This document shows positions 33,455-41,787 of a stretch of DNA of 64,000 bases, one piece after another (the stretch's first letter is position 1; the number at the start of each line of letters is the position of its first letter). The notes under the pieces were generated by a model. The model searched no databases, was not told the origin of the DNA, and saw only the letters and a program-made list of their open reading frames with translations. Location: assembly GCA_018436725.1 (NCBI GenBank), contig JAHDKT010000003.1:19630-83629 (forward strand). Reading direction: 5' to 3'. The translations under genes were made by a program, and so were the position numbers. Origin of the DNA: Synergistaceae bacterium. GTDB taxonomy: Bacteria; Synergistota; Synergistia; Synergistales; Aminobacteriaceae.

Positions 33455-34243
33455 TTATGCCGAAGATCCCGCAATGTCCGCATTGAACGTGGCGAGAAAC
33501 TCACGCAGTCGCGGATGGTCTTTTTCGATAAAGATTTCTTTCGGCGTTCCCACACGCGCTATTTTTCCGTCATCCATAAACACGGTTTTATCCGAAAGTT
33601 CATACGCGAAACGCATTTCGTGCGTTACAACAATCATCGTCGTGCCATCCCGCGCAAGTTCCTTGATGACGTTCAGCACCTCCCCCACAAGTTCGGGGTC
33701 GAGAGCGCTGGTCGCCTCGTCGAAAAGCATGATCAAAGGATTCATTGCGATTGCGCGTGCGATGGCAACCCTTTGCTGCTGCCCCCCTGAAAGCTGCGAA
33801 GGGTAGCTGTTGATTTTTTCCGCAAGTCCGACCCGTGTCAGCCACTTTTTAGCTTCCGCTTCGGCCGATTGCCTGTCCATTCCCTTCACCTTGACAAGAC
33901 CAAGCGTGACATTTTTCATCACCGTCATATGCGGGAAAAGATTGAACTGCTGAAAAACCATACCGGTATGGATGCGCTGATTCGCAATATGGGCTTCCGA
34001 CAAACGGCGCCGGTGATACCCGCTTGTTGTATACCCCAATTCCTCGCCGTTGAGGTGTATGGTCCCCTCTTGAAACGTCTCGAGCAGGTTGATGCAGCGA
34101 AGCAACGTTGTTTTTCCCGACCCCGAAGAGCCTATTATCGTGACGACTTCCCCTTGATCGATGTCCAGGTTCACACCGGAAAAGACTTTATGCGGACCGA
34201 ACCACTTCCCAAGCCCGCGGATCTGCAGTAAAGAATCGCTCAT
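33455..34243 (-). CDS. Polar amino acid ABC transporter ATP-binding protein
   Basis: The 262-residue ATPase is of the GlnQ/HisP type: Walker [19 protein letters not shown], the [16 protein letters not shown]-loop segment, signature [15 protein letters not shown], Walker [14 protein letters not shown] and the H-loop VTHEMRFA. A slightly long insertion follows Walker A. It overlaps the upstream permease gene (34240-34243), so it is translated with it. Substrate class follows the family: amino acids or small amino compounds. Confidence 0.93.
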   Translation of the reverse strand: MSDSLLQIRGLGKWFGPHKVFSGVNLDIDQGEVVTIIGSSGSGKTTLLRCINLLETFQEGTIHLNGEELGYTTSGYHRRRLSEAHIANQRIHTGMVFQQFNLFPHMTVMKNVTLGLVKVKGMDRQSAEAEAKKWLTRVGLAEKINSYPSQLSGGQQQRVAIARAIAMNPLIMLFDEATSALDPELVGEVLNVIKELARDGTTMIVVTHEMRFAYELSDKTVFMDDGKIARVGTPKEIFIEKDHPRLREFLATFNADIAGSSA

Positions 34244-34926
34244 GCGTTCAGCCCCCTGCTCATTTTCTTTTCTGCGAATCTGCCTATCTGTTCGACAGTG
34301 ATGTTTATAAGAAAATACACGAATCCGGCGAATGCATAATACTGCAGCGCATCATTGTATCTGGCGATGAGCTGCTGCGTTGTAAGCATCAGTTCGGCCA
34401 CTCCGATGAGAGAAAGAAGCGTCGAACCCTTTATAATCTCCGTCATGATATTGATCCACGGAGGGAGCATGCGGACAAATGCCTGAGGCAGAAGGATATA
34501 GAGCAGTATTTGCCGAAACTTCATCCCGATAGCTCTGCCCGCGTCTATCTGGCCCCTTGAGATCGTCTCCAGAGCCCCTCGTGTATTTTCTGCAACATGT
34601 GCTCCGGCATTCAGCGAGAGCGCAATGAAACCTGCCGTAAAGGGGGGCAAATTGACATTCCACGCCCGCAGCCAAAAATCAACGTAATAATAAACGGCAA
34701 AGACAATGAGCAAGGCAGGTATTCCGCGTATTATGTCGACATAAAGCCTAAATGGCAGCTTAACATATTTATTGCCATATGTTAATATTATTCCAAATAA
34801 AATGCCGAATATAGTGCTTATGGCAATAGCCAACAGCGAAGCGGAGAGCGTGTTGGAAATACCGGCGAGAATAGCATTTTGAGAACGGAGGATATTTTCA
34901 ATAAACCCGGCGCCCATGTGCTTCAC
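34240..34926 (-). CDS. Polar amino acid ABC transporter permease (HisM/GlnP type), subunit 2
   Basis: The 228-residue protein has five membrane helices and the EAA-type loop [32 protein letters not shown] near residue 130. It forms the channel with the neighbouring permease. It starts only six bases after that gene ends. The region around its N-terminus is strikingly AT-rich for this genome. Confidence 0.9.
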   Translation of the reverse strand: MKHMGAGFIENILRSQNAILAGISNTLSASLLAIAISTIFGILFGIILTYGNKYVKLPFRLYVDIIRGIPALLIVFAVYYYVDFWLRAWNVNLPPFTAGFIALSLNAGAHVAENTRGALETISRGQIDAGRAIGMKFRQILLYILLPQAFVRMLPPWINIMTEIIKGSTLLSLIGVAELMLTTQQLIARYNDALQYYAFAGFVYFLINITVEQIGRFAEKKMSRGLNA

Positions 34927-34932
34927 CTCGTT

Positions 34933-35592
34933 TCATTGTATGCGAAATCTGCGCTCCACGCGGCGCAAAAAGAATGCGATAAGGTAACATGCCACAACAT
35001 ACATGGCCCCGACAATCAGCCATACTTCGATCACACGGAATGTAATCGTATTCACTTTGCGAGCCAGATACGTCAACTCCGCCACGGCGATCGACGAGGC
35101 GAGGGAAGTATCCTTGAAAAGCGAGATAAAGTTGTTGGAGAGTGCAGGAAGGACGTTTTTGAACATGATCGGCATCTGGATGTATAATAAAATCTGAAAT
35201 CTGCGAAGACCTATGGCCGCTCCCGCTTCGATGATTCCGACGGGAATGGCCAACAGTCCCGCGCGAAAGACCTCTGTCAGATACGCTCCTGAGTAGAGGG
35301 ACAGGGCAAAGATGAACGATGCGTGCTTGTTCAGCATTAATCCCCAGTCAGGCAAACCAAAATAGCAAAAAAAAGTAATAACAAGCAATGGTATATTCCG
35401 CAAAAGCATCACATACCCCGATGCAAACATCCTGAGAGGACGGTTCTTTGACACGGCGCAATAGGCGAGCGCTAAACCGATAATCATTCCAAAGAACAGA
35501 GAAGAGACGGCCAACCATATCCCGAGTCCCAATCCTGCGAAGAATTCAGGAAAATATGAAAATACTAAGCTAAAATTAAAAATATATGCCAT
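34933..35592 (-). CDS. Polar amino acid ABC transporter permease (HisM/GlnP type), subunit 1
   Basis: The 219-residue protein has five membrane helices and the coupling loop EAGAAIGLRRFQILLYIQMPIMFKNVLPALSNNFI near residue 120, typical for polar amino acid permeases. LRNIPLLVITFF matches the family's conserved LRGTPLL motif. It is separated from the binding-protein gene by 240 bases that hold a hairpin. Confidence 0.9.
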   Translation of the reverse strand: MAYIFNFSLVFSYFPEFFAGLGLGIWLAVSSLFFGMIIGLALAYCAVSKNRPLRMFASGYVMLLRNIPLLVITFFCYFGLPDWGLMLNKHASFIFALSLYSGAYLTEVFRAGLLAIPVGIIEAGAAIGLRRFQILLYIQMPIMFKNVLPALSNNFISLFKDTSLASSIAVAELTYLARKVNTITFRVIEVWLIVGAMYVVACYLIAFFLRRVERRFRIQ

Positions 35593-35786
35593 TTGTTCGC
35601 TCCTTAGAAAGGGAGTCGCCAGAACTTCCCAAGGGATAATCTGGCTTTCCGTTCTTGTTGACAGTCACAACCGGCATATCTTGACGATTTCTTCTTTCCA
35701 GCTTATCTCCTGCATTCGGAGTCTTCTTTCCGGAGCCAGAAATTCCTTGCTACGAGCGAAGAACTACAGGCTCCGGCATAAACGAT

Positions 35787-35819
35787 CCGTCCTCCGCTTC
35801 TAAGAAAAACGGAGGACGG
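35787..35819 (-). terminator. Hairpin between binding-protein and permease genes
   Basis: CCGTCCTCCG (35787-35796) and CGGAGGACGG (35810-35819) are perfect 10-bp arms around a 13-base loop. Read on the minus strand it comes 13 bases after the binding-protein stop. The tail ATCGTTTA is only slightly T-rich, so partial termination is likely. Confidence 0.6.
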
Positions 35820-35832
35820 CGCCAAAAAAATC

Positions 35833-36681
35833 TTACCTAGCTCGGTAAATAGAAGGCATTCCGATCAGCGGAGGCTCTAACTCCTCACCAAACCACTTTT
35901 TATACGCTTCAAAGTAGCGAGGGTATGTGGTTCCGGTCATTGCGTCAAGCAACACCTGATTGACGTAATTAATCCACACTTGATCATTGGGGTTCATCGC
36001 GGCGCCGTAGTTCTGCGGATTGAAGCCGAATCCGGAATCTGTATACTTCTCAGGTTGTTTGGAGGCAAGCCACTTGATCGAAGAAAGGTCGACAGCACCG
36101 GCGTCCGCGCGTCCGGAATCGACGGCCTGATAGACAAGCCCCTGACTTTCGTATTGATCGTCTTTCGCGCCTTTTACCATGCGCTGGACGTTAGTTGCCG
36201 CATCGGCATTCTGAAGAATCGCGATAGTGACGGTTTTCCCTGCTGCCACCGCCTCGACGAGTTCTTTATGCGATTTGTACTTTCCGCCGGTCTTGAGGAT
36301 CAGCCCTATGCCTTCTGTATAGTATGGAATTGAAAACGCAACCTGTTGTGCACGGGTAGGATTGATGGTCATAAATTGAAACGTGATGTCGACCTTGTTG
36401 GCAAGTGTATTCGGGATACGCTGATCACTTGCCTGCTCCACGAATTTCACTTTCTTGGGATCGTTGAAAAGCCCCATTGCCAGGATACGCCCCATTTCGA
36501 TGTCAAAACCCTCATATTCACCGTCGGCATTGATAGAATGCCAAGGAACGTTGGTCGAGCCTGTGCCTACAATCAAATGCCCCCGCTCGAGCACCTCTTG
36601 AAGTTTACTTTTTCCGGACGCTGCTGCAGTTCCCGTTATCACAAAGCACAGCAGCAAAGCTACCGCCAGCATCTTCTTCAT
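35833..36681 (-). CDS. Polar amino acid ABC transporter substrate-binding protein
   Basis: The 282-residue protein has a signal peptide (about 1-21, ending GTAAAS) and the family-3 solute-binding fold: LEVLERGHLIVGT-like start (LQEVLERGHLIVGTGSTNVPWHS), GEYEGFDIEMGRILA and PNTLANKVDITFQFMTINPTRAQQVAFSIPYY. This binds amino acids or related small amines in the periplasm. I start at the ATG at 36681 behind AGGAGGAATTTGAGA rather than the earlier TTG. It is the first gene of the AT-richer importer block. Confidence 0.92.
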   Translation of the reverse strand: MKKMLAVALLLCFVITGTAAASGKSKLQEVLERGHLIVGTGSTNVPWHSINADGEYEGFDIEMGRILAMGLFNDPKKVKFVEQASDQRIPNTLANKVDITFQFMTINPTRAQQVAFSIPYYTEGIGLILKTGGKYKSHKELVEAVAAGKTVTIAILQNADAATNVQRMVKGAKDDQYESQGLVYQAVDSGRADAGAVDLSSIKWLASKQPEKYTDSGFGFNPQNYGAAMNPNDQVWINYVNQVLLDAMTGTTYPRYFEAYKKWFGEELEPPLIGMPSIYRAR

Positions 36682-37034
36682 TCTCAAATTCCTCCTTATT
36701 AAAAAGTTTTTTCCGATTACGCAACTGCAAATCTTCCAAACTCAAAGAGTGTAATTTGAATATTCATTTTATGACCAGCAGGTATCACGGACAGCTTCAA
36801 AGAGTCATTCCGACGCAACGCGAACTTCCGAATTAAAAAAAATCATCTAAACATGAATCCCCCCTTCCTTTCGATACCTGATTGCGGCGCTTAGAGCTGA
36901 TACGAACCTTTGATTTTCTATTCCGCGGCGATGGACTAGGTTTCAAAATTCTCGTCTTTCCCGCCCGATTTCAGAGAAGGTGTATCATAACTGATTGCAT
37001 GTCTTCCATGAGTCTTCGGATCCGTTACCCAACT
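36682..37034. other. 353-bp AT-rich gap upstream of the importer operon
   Basis: No gene is supported here. It includes the ribosome site of the binding-protein gene, a minus-strand TTGAGT with CGTAAT 18 bases on (poor promoter), and a perfect 10-bp palindrome TGAATATTCA at 36757-36766. The right edge coincides with the regulator's stop and with one copy of a 17-bp repeat. Confidence 0.4.
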
Positions 37035-37688
37035 TTATTTTGAGGATTGACTTTCTGAATGAACCTCGTCAAGATAGGAGTACAGGGTGAATTTCGAGAT
37101 GTCGAGGAACTGGCAGATCCTGTTCCCCGCCTTCGTGATCAGGAAGGCGCCCTTCTGGTCGAGAAAGCGGACGACCTTGACCTTCTCCTCCCTGCTCATG
37201 TAGGAGACGGGTTTGCCGACTTCCTCCCGCGCCTTCCGGAGCAGAGCGTCGAGGAGCTGGTTTACGTCGTTGACGAAAAACTCCTCCTCCTTCTCCCCCT
37301 CGCCGTTGGAGATCAGGGAGCGGATGGTCTTGTCGGCCACCATCAGATTGGAGACGTCGAAGTTGACGCAAAGGCATCCGACCACCTTGCCGTCGTCGTT
37401 GCGGATGTAGATCGAAGACGAGCGGAGCACTCTCCCGTCGCGGGTATTGGTGAAATAACCGTACTTGTCGCCGTCGACCACCGTTCCGCGCAGCACTTCG
37501 AGTCCGAGATTGCTCCCGCAGTCGCCCACACGCCTGTCGGTCACGTGGCCGTTCTCGATCATCACCACGGTGCTCTCGTACCCTTCGGTGAGGTCGTGAA
37601 GCACCACTTCGCAGTTGGTCCCGAAGATGGCGGTAAGTCCCTTCATCAGGGATTGAAACATCCTGAACTCATCCTGTACTCGATTCAC
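37035..37688 (-). CDS. YheO/DauR-like transcriptional regulator (PAS + helix-turn-helix)
   Basis: The 217-residue protein has an N-terminal YheO-type PAS domain (about 1-125; GTNCEVVLHDL and SSSIYIRNDDGKVVGCLCVNFDV are typical) and a C-terminal HTH (about 155-208; REEKVKVVRFLDQKGAFLITKAGNRICQFLDISKFTLYSYLDE). DauR, the known example, represses D-arginine use. Here the gene is divergent from the aldolase-dehydratase pair and upstream of the deaminase/hydrolase/importer run, so it probably controls both in response to a metabolite. GGAGGAAGCGC precedes the ATG. Its last 17 bases recur at 31276. Confidence 0.87.
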   Translation of the reverse strand: MNRVQDEFRMFQSLMKGLTAIFGTNCEVVLHDLTEGYESTVVMIENGHVTDRRVGDCGSNLGLEVLRGTVVDGDKYGYFTNTRDGRVLRSSSIYIRNDDGKVVGCLCVNFDVSNLMVADKTIRSLISNGEGEKEEEFFVNDVNQLLDALLRKAREEVGKPVSYMSREEKVKVVRFLDQKGAFLITKAGNRICQFLDISKFTLYSYLDEVHSESQSSK

Positions 37689-37788
37689 TGCGCTTCCTCC
37701 AAAAAAATATTTAGGTTGTCTGATTTTATGTTATTATACTGTCTGAAAAATGCGGCGTCAAGCACGTGCTACTCAAGGAGGGGTCTTT
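37689..37788. promoter_or_regulatory. Divergent promoter region of the regulator and the aldolase operon
   Basis: The middle is AT-rich with overlapping TTATAC/TATACT -10 candidates near 37733-37738 and a TTAGGT or TTGTCT -35 candidate on the plus strand. TGTCTGA occurs twice, flanking the -10 region, and could be a half-site for the regulator. The assignment is tentative. Confidence 0.4.
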
Positions 37789-38448
37789 ATGAACATTCGA
37801 AAATACGAAGTGCTGCGGCGGATATCCGACCTCGGCGTGGTGGGGATCATCCGAACCCCGAACATCGAGAACGGGGTGGCGTCCGCGGAGGCGGTCTTCG
37901 AGGGGGGAATCGACGTGCTCGAGGTCTCCACGACCTTCCCGGGCGCGCTCGATATCATGAAGGAGATCATCGAGCGAGGCCGCTGCAAGGGGTTGATTCT
38001 CGGCGCGGGAACCGTGGCCGACGCTGTCACCGCAAGGCTCTGCATCGACGCGGGCGCGGAGTTCATCGTCTCGCACTGCTTCAGCCCGGAGGTGGCGGCG
38101 ATGTGCAACCGCTCCGGCATCGCCTATATGCCCGGCGTGGGAACGGTCACCGAGATCGTCCGCGCGATGGAGCACGGGGTCGACGTCGTGAAGGCGTTCC
38201 CCGGCGAGGTGCTGGGACCGAAGTTCATCCAGGCGGTCCGCGGACCGCTGCCCGGCGCGCAGATCATGCCCATCGGCGGCGTCGCTCCGAGCAACCTCGA
38301 CGACTGGTTCCAGGCGGGGGCATTCGCCGTGGGGCTGGGGAGCGCGCTCGTCAAACCGGCGGGAATCGAAGGAGACTTCCACGCCATCAGCGAGATCGCC
38401 GAACGGATCGTCACCCAGATCGCGCAAATTCGCGCCCACATGAAGTAG
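37789..38448 (+). CDS. Bifunctional KHG/KDPG-type aldolase
   Basis: The 219-residue class I aldolase of the Eda/DgoA family splits 2-keto-3-deoxy-6-phospho sugar acids (or 4-hydroxy-2-oxoglutarate) into pyruvate and an aldehyde. Glu45 in DVLEVSTT and the Schiff-base Lys135 in DVVKAFPGE are in place, as is the MPIGGVAPSN phosphate loop. I use the ATG at 37789, after AAGGAGGGG. The galactonate dehydratase gene begins three bases after the stop. The pathway would need a 2-keto-3-deoxy-galactonate kinase, which is not in the window. Confidence 0.92.
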   Translation: MNIRKYEVLRRISDLGVVGIIRTPNIENGVASAEAVFEGGIDVLEVSTTFPGALDIMKEIIERGRCKGLILGAGTVADAVTARLCIDAGAEFIVSHCFSPEVAAMCNRSGIAYMPGVGTVTEIVRAMEHGVDVVKAFPGEVLGPKFIQAVRGPLPGAQIMPIGGVAPSNLDDWFQAGAFAVGLGSALVKPAGIEGDFHAISEIAERIVTQIAQIRAHMK

Positions 38449-38450
38449 CC

Positions 38451-39602
38451 ATGGCAAGAATCGAACGGCTGGAGCTGTTCAAGGTCCCGCCCCGCTGGCT
38501 CTTTCTGAAGGTCGTGACCGACGAAGGCGTCGAAGGGTGGGGGGAGCCCGTCGTCGAGGGACGGGCCGATACCGTAGCCGCGGCCGTCCGCGAGATGAGC
38601 GAATACGTGATCGGCGCGGACCCGACGAAGATCGAAGATATGTGGCAGGTGCTCTACCGGGGAGGTTTTTACCGGGGCGGACCTGTCCTGATGAGCGCGA
38701 TCTCCGGCATCGAGCAGGCGATGTGGGACATCACCGGGAAGATGTTCGGTCTCCCCGTCCACAGGATGCTCGGCGGCGCGGTGCGGGAAAAGATGCGCGT
38801 CTACTCGTGGATAGGGGGCGACCGTCCGTCCGAAGTGGTCGAGGCGGCCCGCGGGAAGATGGACGCGGGAATGAACGCCGTGAAAATGAACGGTACTGCG
38901 GAGATGGCGTGGATCGATAACTTCTCGAAGATCGAGGAGGTGCTCTCGCGCGTGCAGGCGCTCCGGGACGCCTTCGGCCACTCGCTCGACATCGCCGTCG
39001 ACTTTCACGGCAGGGTGCGCACGCCTATGGCTCGGGTACTGATGAAAGAGCTGGAGCCGTACCATCTCATGTTCATCGAGGAACCTGTCCTCGTGGAAAA
39101 CCGGGAGGCGTTCATCGAGCTTCGCCGCCACACCTCGACGCCTATCGCCACGGGAGAGCGCAATTTCGGGCGATGGGACTTCAAGGAACTGATCACGTGC
39201 GGCGCCGTGGATATTCTCCAACCCGACCTCAGCCACGCCGGAGGAATTTGGGAGGTGCGGAAGATCGCGGCCATGGCGGAGGCCTACGACATCGCCGTGG
39301 CGCCGCACTGTCCGCTCGGCCCGATAGCACTCGCGGCCTGCCTTCAACTCGACTTCTGCGCTCCGAACGCCTTCATCCAGGAACAGAGCCTCGGCATCCA
39401 CTACAACCAGGAGACAGATCTGCTGGACTACCTGAAGGATCCGTCGGTCTTCCACTACAAGGACGGCTTCGTCGCACTCCCGGAAGGACCGGGGCTGGGC
39501 GTCGAGGTCCGCGAGGAGACCGTCCGCGAGAAAGCGCGCATCGGTCACGACTGGCGGAATCCGATCTGGAGAAACGCCGACGGCAGCGTGACCGAGTGGT
39601 GA
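38451..39602 (+). CDS. dgoD: D-galactonate dehydratase-like enolase-superfamily enzyme
   Basis: The 383-residue enzyme has the length and active site of DgoD: metal ligands Asp184 (VDFHGR, with His186 as probable base), Glu210 (FIEEP) and Glu236 (TGERNF), acid/base His286 in APHCPLGPIALAACLQLDF and Glu311 (IQEQSLG). These lie one residue off the E. coli numbering as I recall it. It dehydrates D-galactonate to 2-keto-3-deoxy-galactonate. Translation is coupled to the aldolase upstream; no clear ribosome site of its own. Related sugar-acid dehydratases share these motifs, so another aldonate is possible. Confidence 0.85.
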   Translation: MARIERLELFKVPPRWLFLKVVTDEGVEGWGEPVVEGRADTVAAAVREMSEYVIGADPTKIEDMWQVLYRGGFYRGGPVLMSAISGIEQAMWDITGKMFGLPVHRMLGGAVREKMRVYSWIGGDRPSEVVEAARGKMDAGMNAVKMNGTAEMAWIDNFSKIEEVLSRVQALRDAFGHSLDIAVDFHGRVRTPMARVLMKELEPYHLMFIEEPVLVENREAFIELRRHTSTPIATGERNFGRWDFKELITCGAVDILQPDLSHAGGIWEVRKIAAMAEAYDIAVAPHCPLGPIALAACLQLDFCAPNAFIQEQSLGIHYNQETDLLDYLKDPSVFHYKDGFVALPEGPGLGVEVREETVREKARIGHDWRNPIWRNADGSVTEW

Positions 39603-39697
39603 GCGAGAAACGCTATCGAAAACGGCAGGCCTGTGCAGACAGGTGTATGTACAGTATTTCGAATACCTCCGATGAACATGTTCGCCTTCGGAGCATG

Positions 39698-39740
39698 AAA
39701 ACGCCGGGATAGGGGAGCGCCGCCCGTCCCGGCGTTTCTT
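39698..39740 (+). terminator. Bidirectional terminator after dgoD
   Basis: AAACGCCGGGA (39699-39709) and TCCCGGCGTTT (39727-39737) form an 11-bp stem with a GC-rich loop, A's on the left and T's on the right. It separates dgoD from the convergent M20 gene. Confidence 0.8.
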
Positions 39741-39761
39741 GTTCATAGACCGAAGTCCGCC

Positions 39762-40934
39762 CTATGACCTGAAAGGAAGGACCTTTTCCCTATACTCCGC
39801 GATCGCTTTTTCTCGAAGTTCCGAATCGGAAAAAACATCCCACGCCGTCATCGCGAGCGCTTTCGCACCGATCAGAACTGCCTCGTCTCCTCGGGGAGAG
39901 ACGGCCGCTTCTCGGAAACGATCCGAATGGCTCGTCGTGGAATCGTCCGCGATGGCGATATATTCGTGGATCGTAGGAAGTTCAAGCGAGACGTTCCCTA
40001 TGTCCGAAGATCCGAGAGGAATCCGAGCATCGGCGAACACCGCGGTTTCTCCCAGTTGTACCATATTGTCCCGGAAGCGTTCGCCCAAAACGATATTAGG
40101 GTGACGCTCCGCGTAGACAACGTCGTACTTCATAGTATATTCGGCTCCCGTGAGCATCGCGGCGGATCGTGCGGCGCGCTCCATGTCTTCCAGAATCAGA
40201 AGCAACCCCTGCTTCGTCGGGCTTCTTGGAACGAAACTGGCGGACGTATAGTCGGGGACGACGTTCGGAGCCTTGCCTCCGTTCGTGATGATGCCGGTGA
40301 GGACATGCCCTTTGTCCCACGTCTGGCGCAATCCGTTGAGGGAGTTGAAATACTCGATCATGGAGGTCAGCGCATTGATCCCCTTCCGAGGTTCAACCGC
40401 GTGAGATGCTCTTCCGAAAAACTCGACGTCGACGTGCGTCGCCGCGATACCGCCTCTTCCGTACAGATTCTCCGTTCCGGGGTGGATCATCATCGCGAAA
40501 TCGACGTTGCGAAACGCGCCGCGTTCGACAAGAAGAACCTTTCCGCCTCCGGATTCTTCCGCAGGGCTTCCTATGACCAAAATTTCGCCCGGCAGCTCCG
40601 CGACCGCCTTCGAGAGGGCGATGGCGGCTCCCGCCGCAACGGAGGCGATGATGTTGTGTCCGCAGGCGTGCCCTATGTCCCGCAAAGCGTCGTACTCCGC
40701 GATGAAGGCGACGACGGGCCCCTCTTTCTTCCTCGGGAAAGACGCCCTGTAGGCCGTGGGAAGATCGCAGAGCGGCGTCTCCACTTTAAAACCATGTTTT
40801 TCGAGGAGTTCCTTCTGGAAAGCGACGGCTTTATGCTCTTCGAAAGCCGTTTCCGGATCGGCATGAATGCTATGGCTCAATCCGAGCAGTTCGGAACGCA
40901 GTTCCTCGACGATTTTTCGTATTTGCGAATGCAT
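39762..40934 (-). CDS. M20-family metallo-amidohydrolase (aminobenzoyl-glutamate/N-acyl-amino acid hydrolase-like)
   Basis: The 390-residue enzyme belongs to the M20D/AbgB-like branch: AEYDALRDIGHACGHN (about 73-88) with zinc-binding His/Asp residues, SPAEESGGGK near 120 containing the catalytic Glu pair, and IHPG about 145. The lid domain follows at about 170-285. It cleaves an amide bond in N-acyl or N-aroyl amino acids in the cytoplasm. The ATG at 40934 comes four bases after the nitrilase-family gene's stop. It is the last gene of the long TRAP-hydrolase operon. Confidence 0.88.
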   Translation of the reverse strand: MHSQIRKIVEELRSELLGLSHSIHADPETAFEEHKAVAFQKELLEKHGFKVETPLCDLPTAYRASFPRKKEGPVVAFIAEYDALRDIGHACGHNIIASVAAGAAIALSKAVAELPGEILVIGSPAEESGGGKVLLVERGAFRNVDFAMMIHPGTENLYGRGGIAATHVDVEFFGRASHAVEPRKGINALTSMIEYFNSLNGLRQTWDKGHVLTGIITNGGKAPNVVPDYTSASFVPRSPTKQGLLLILEDMERAARSAAMLTGAEYTMKYDVVYAERHPNIVLGERFRDNMVQLGETAVFADARIPLGSSDIGNVSLELPTIHEYIAIADDSTTSHSDRFREAAVSPRGDEAVLIGAKALAMTAWDVFSDSELREKAIAEYREKVLPFRS

Positions 40935-40938
40935 CTTC

Positions 40939-41760
40939 TCATTCCCACGCGTAGGTTTCCGGACGCCTGTTCGGGAAGCTGGGAAGCTGCCGCCGCACAC
41001 TCTCCACCCGGTCCATATCGATCTCCGCGACAAAAACTCCCTCTCCGTCCGAAGCCTGCGCGATCACCGTCCCCCAGGGATCGACGACCATCGACCTTCC
41101 GTACGCCTGGAAATAGGGTTTCATACCCACCTGTCCCGCGGCGACGATGAAACACTGGTTCTCGATAGCCCGAGTTCGGAGCACCACCTCCCAGTGGTCC
41201 TTGCCGGTGAAGAGCGTGTAGTTGGCGGGCACGAACATCAGTTTAGCCCCTTTCAGCGCAAGAATCCTGTAGAGTTCGGGGAAGCGCATGTCGTAGCAGA
41301 TGGAGAGCCCCATACGCCCATATTCCGAGTCGAAGGCGACAATCTCTCTTCCCGGAATTTTCGCGTCGGACTCTCTTACGCTGGGTCCGTCGGCGATATC
41401 CACATCGTACAGGTGAATTTTCCTGTAGGAGGCAACGATCGCTCCGGCCGGATCGACGACTATGGAGGTGTTGTACACCTTCTTCTCCCCGGGGACATAC
41501 TCCGCGTAGCTCCCGCAGTGAATCCAAACGGAATTCTTTGCGGCGAGGCCCGAGAAGAAGGCGGACGTCTCCCCCGGGATGGGTTCCGCGCTTGCGATAC
41601 TCTCCTCCAGCTTCCCGATGAAATTGATGTTTTCGGGCATGGAGATGAACTGCGCGCCTTTCGCGACGGCTTTTTCGATGTAGCTCTCGATCTTCCGAAG
41701 ATTTTCCCTTTTGTTGTTCCCGACGTCCACCTGAAGAACGCCCATCAGAAACCGACTCAT
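40939..41760 (-). CDS. Carbon-nitrogen hydrolase (Nit/omega-amidase-like)
   Basis: The 273-residue enzyme has the complete nitrilase-superfamily triad: Glu43 in MPENINF, Lys114 in YRKIHLYD and Cys155 in GLSICYDMRFPE. The sequence around the cysteine and DPWGTVIA match the Nit/omega-amidase branch, which hydrolyses amides (for example alpha-ketoglutaramate or deaminated glutathione) rather than nitriles. GGGGGAATATGA precedes the ATG. In this operon, between the TRAP importer and an M20 hydrolase, it could open a second amide bond of the imported compound. Confidence 0.88.
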   Translation of the reverse strand: MSRFLMGVLQVDVGNNKRENLRKIESYIEKAVAKGAQFISMPENINFIGKLEESIASAEPIPGETSAFFSGLAAKNSVWIHCGSYAEYVPGEKKVYNTSIVVDPAGAIVASYRKIHLYDVDIADGPSVRESDAKIPGREIVAFDSEYGRMGLSICYDMRFPELYRILALKGAKLMFVPANYTLFTGKDHWEVVLRTRAIENQCFIVAAGQVGMKPYFQAYGRSMVVDPWGTVIAQASDGEGVFVAEIDMDRVESVRRQLPSFPNRRPETYAWE

Positions 41761-41787
41761 TCATATTCCCCCTTCGATGTCGAATGC

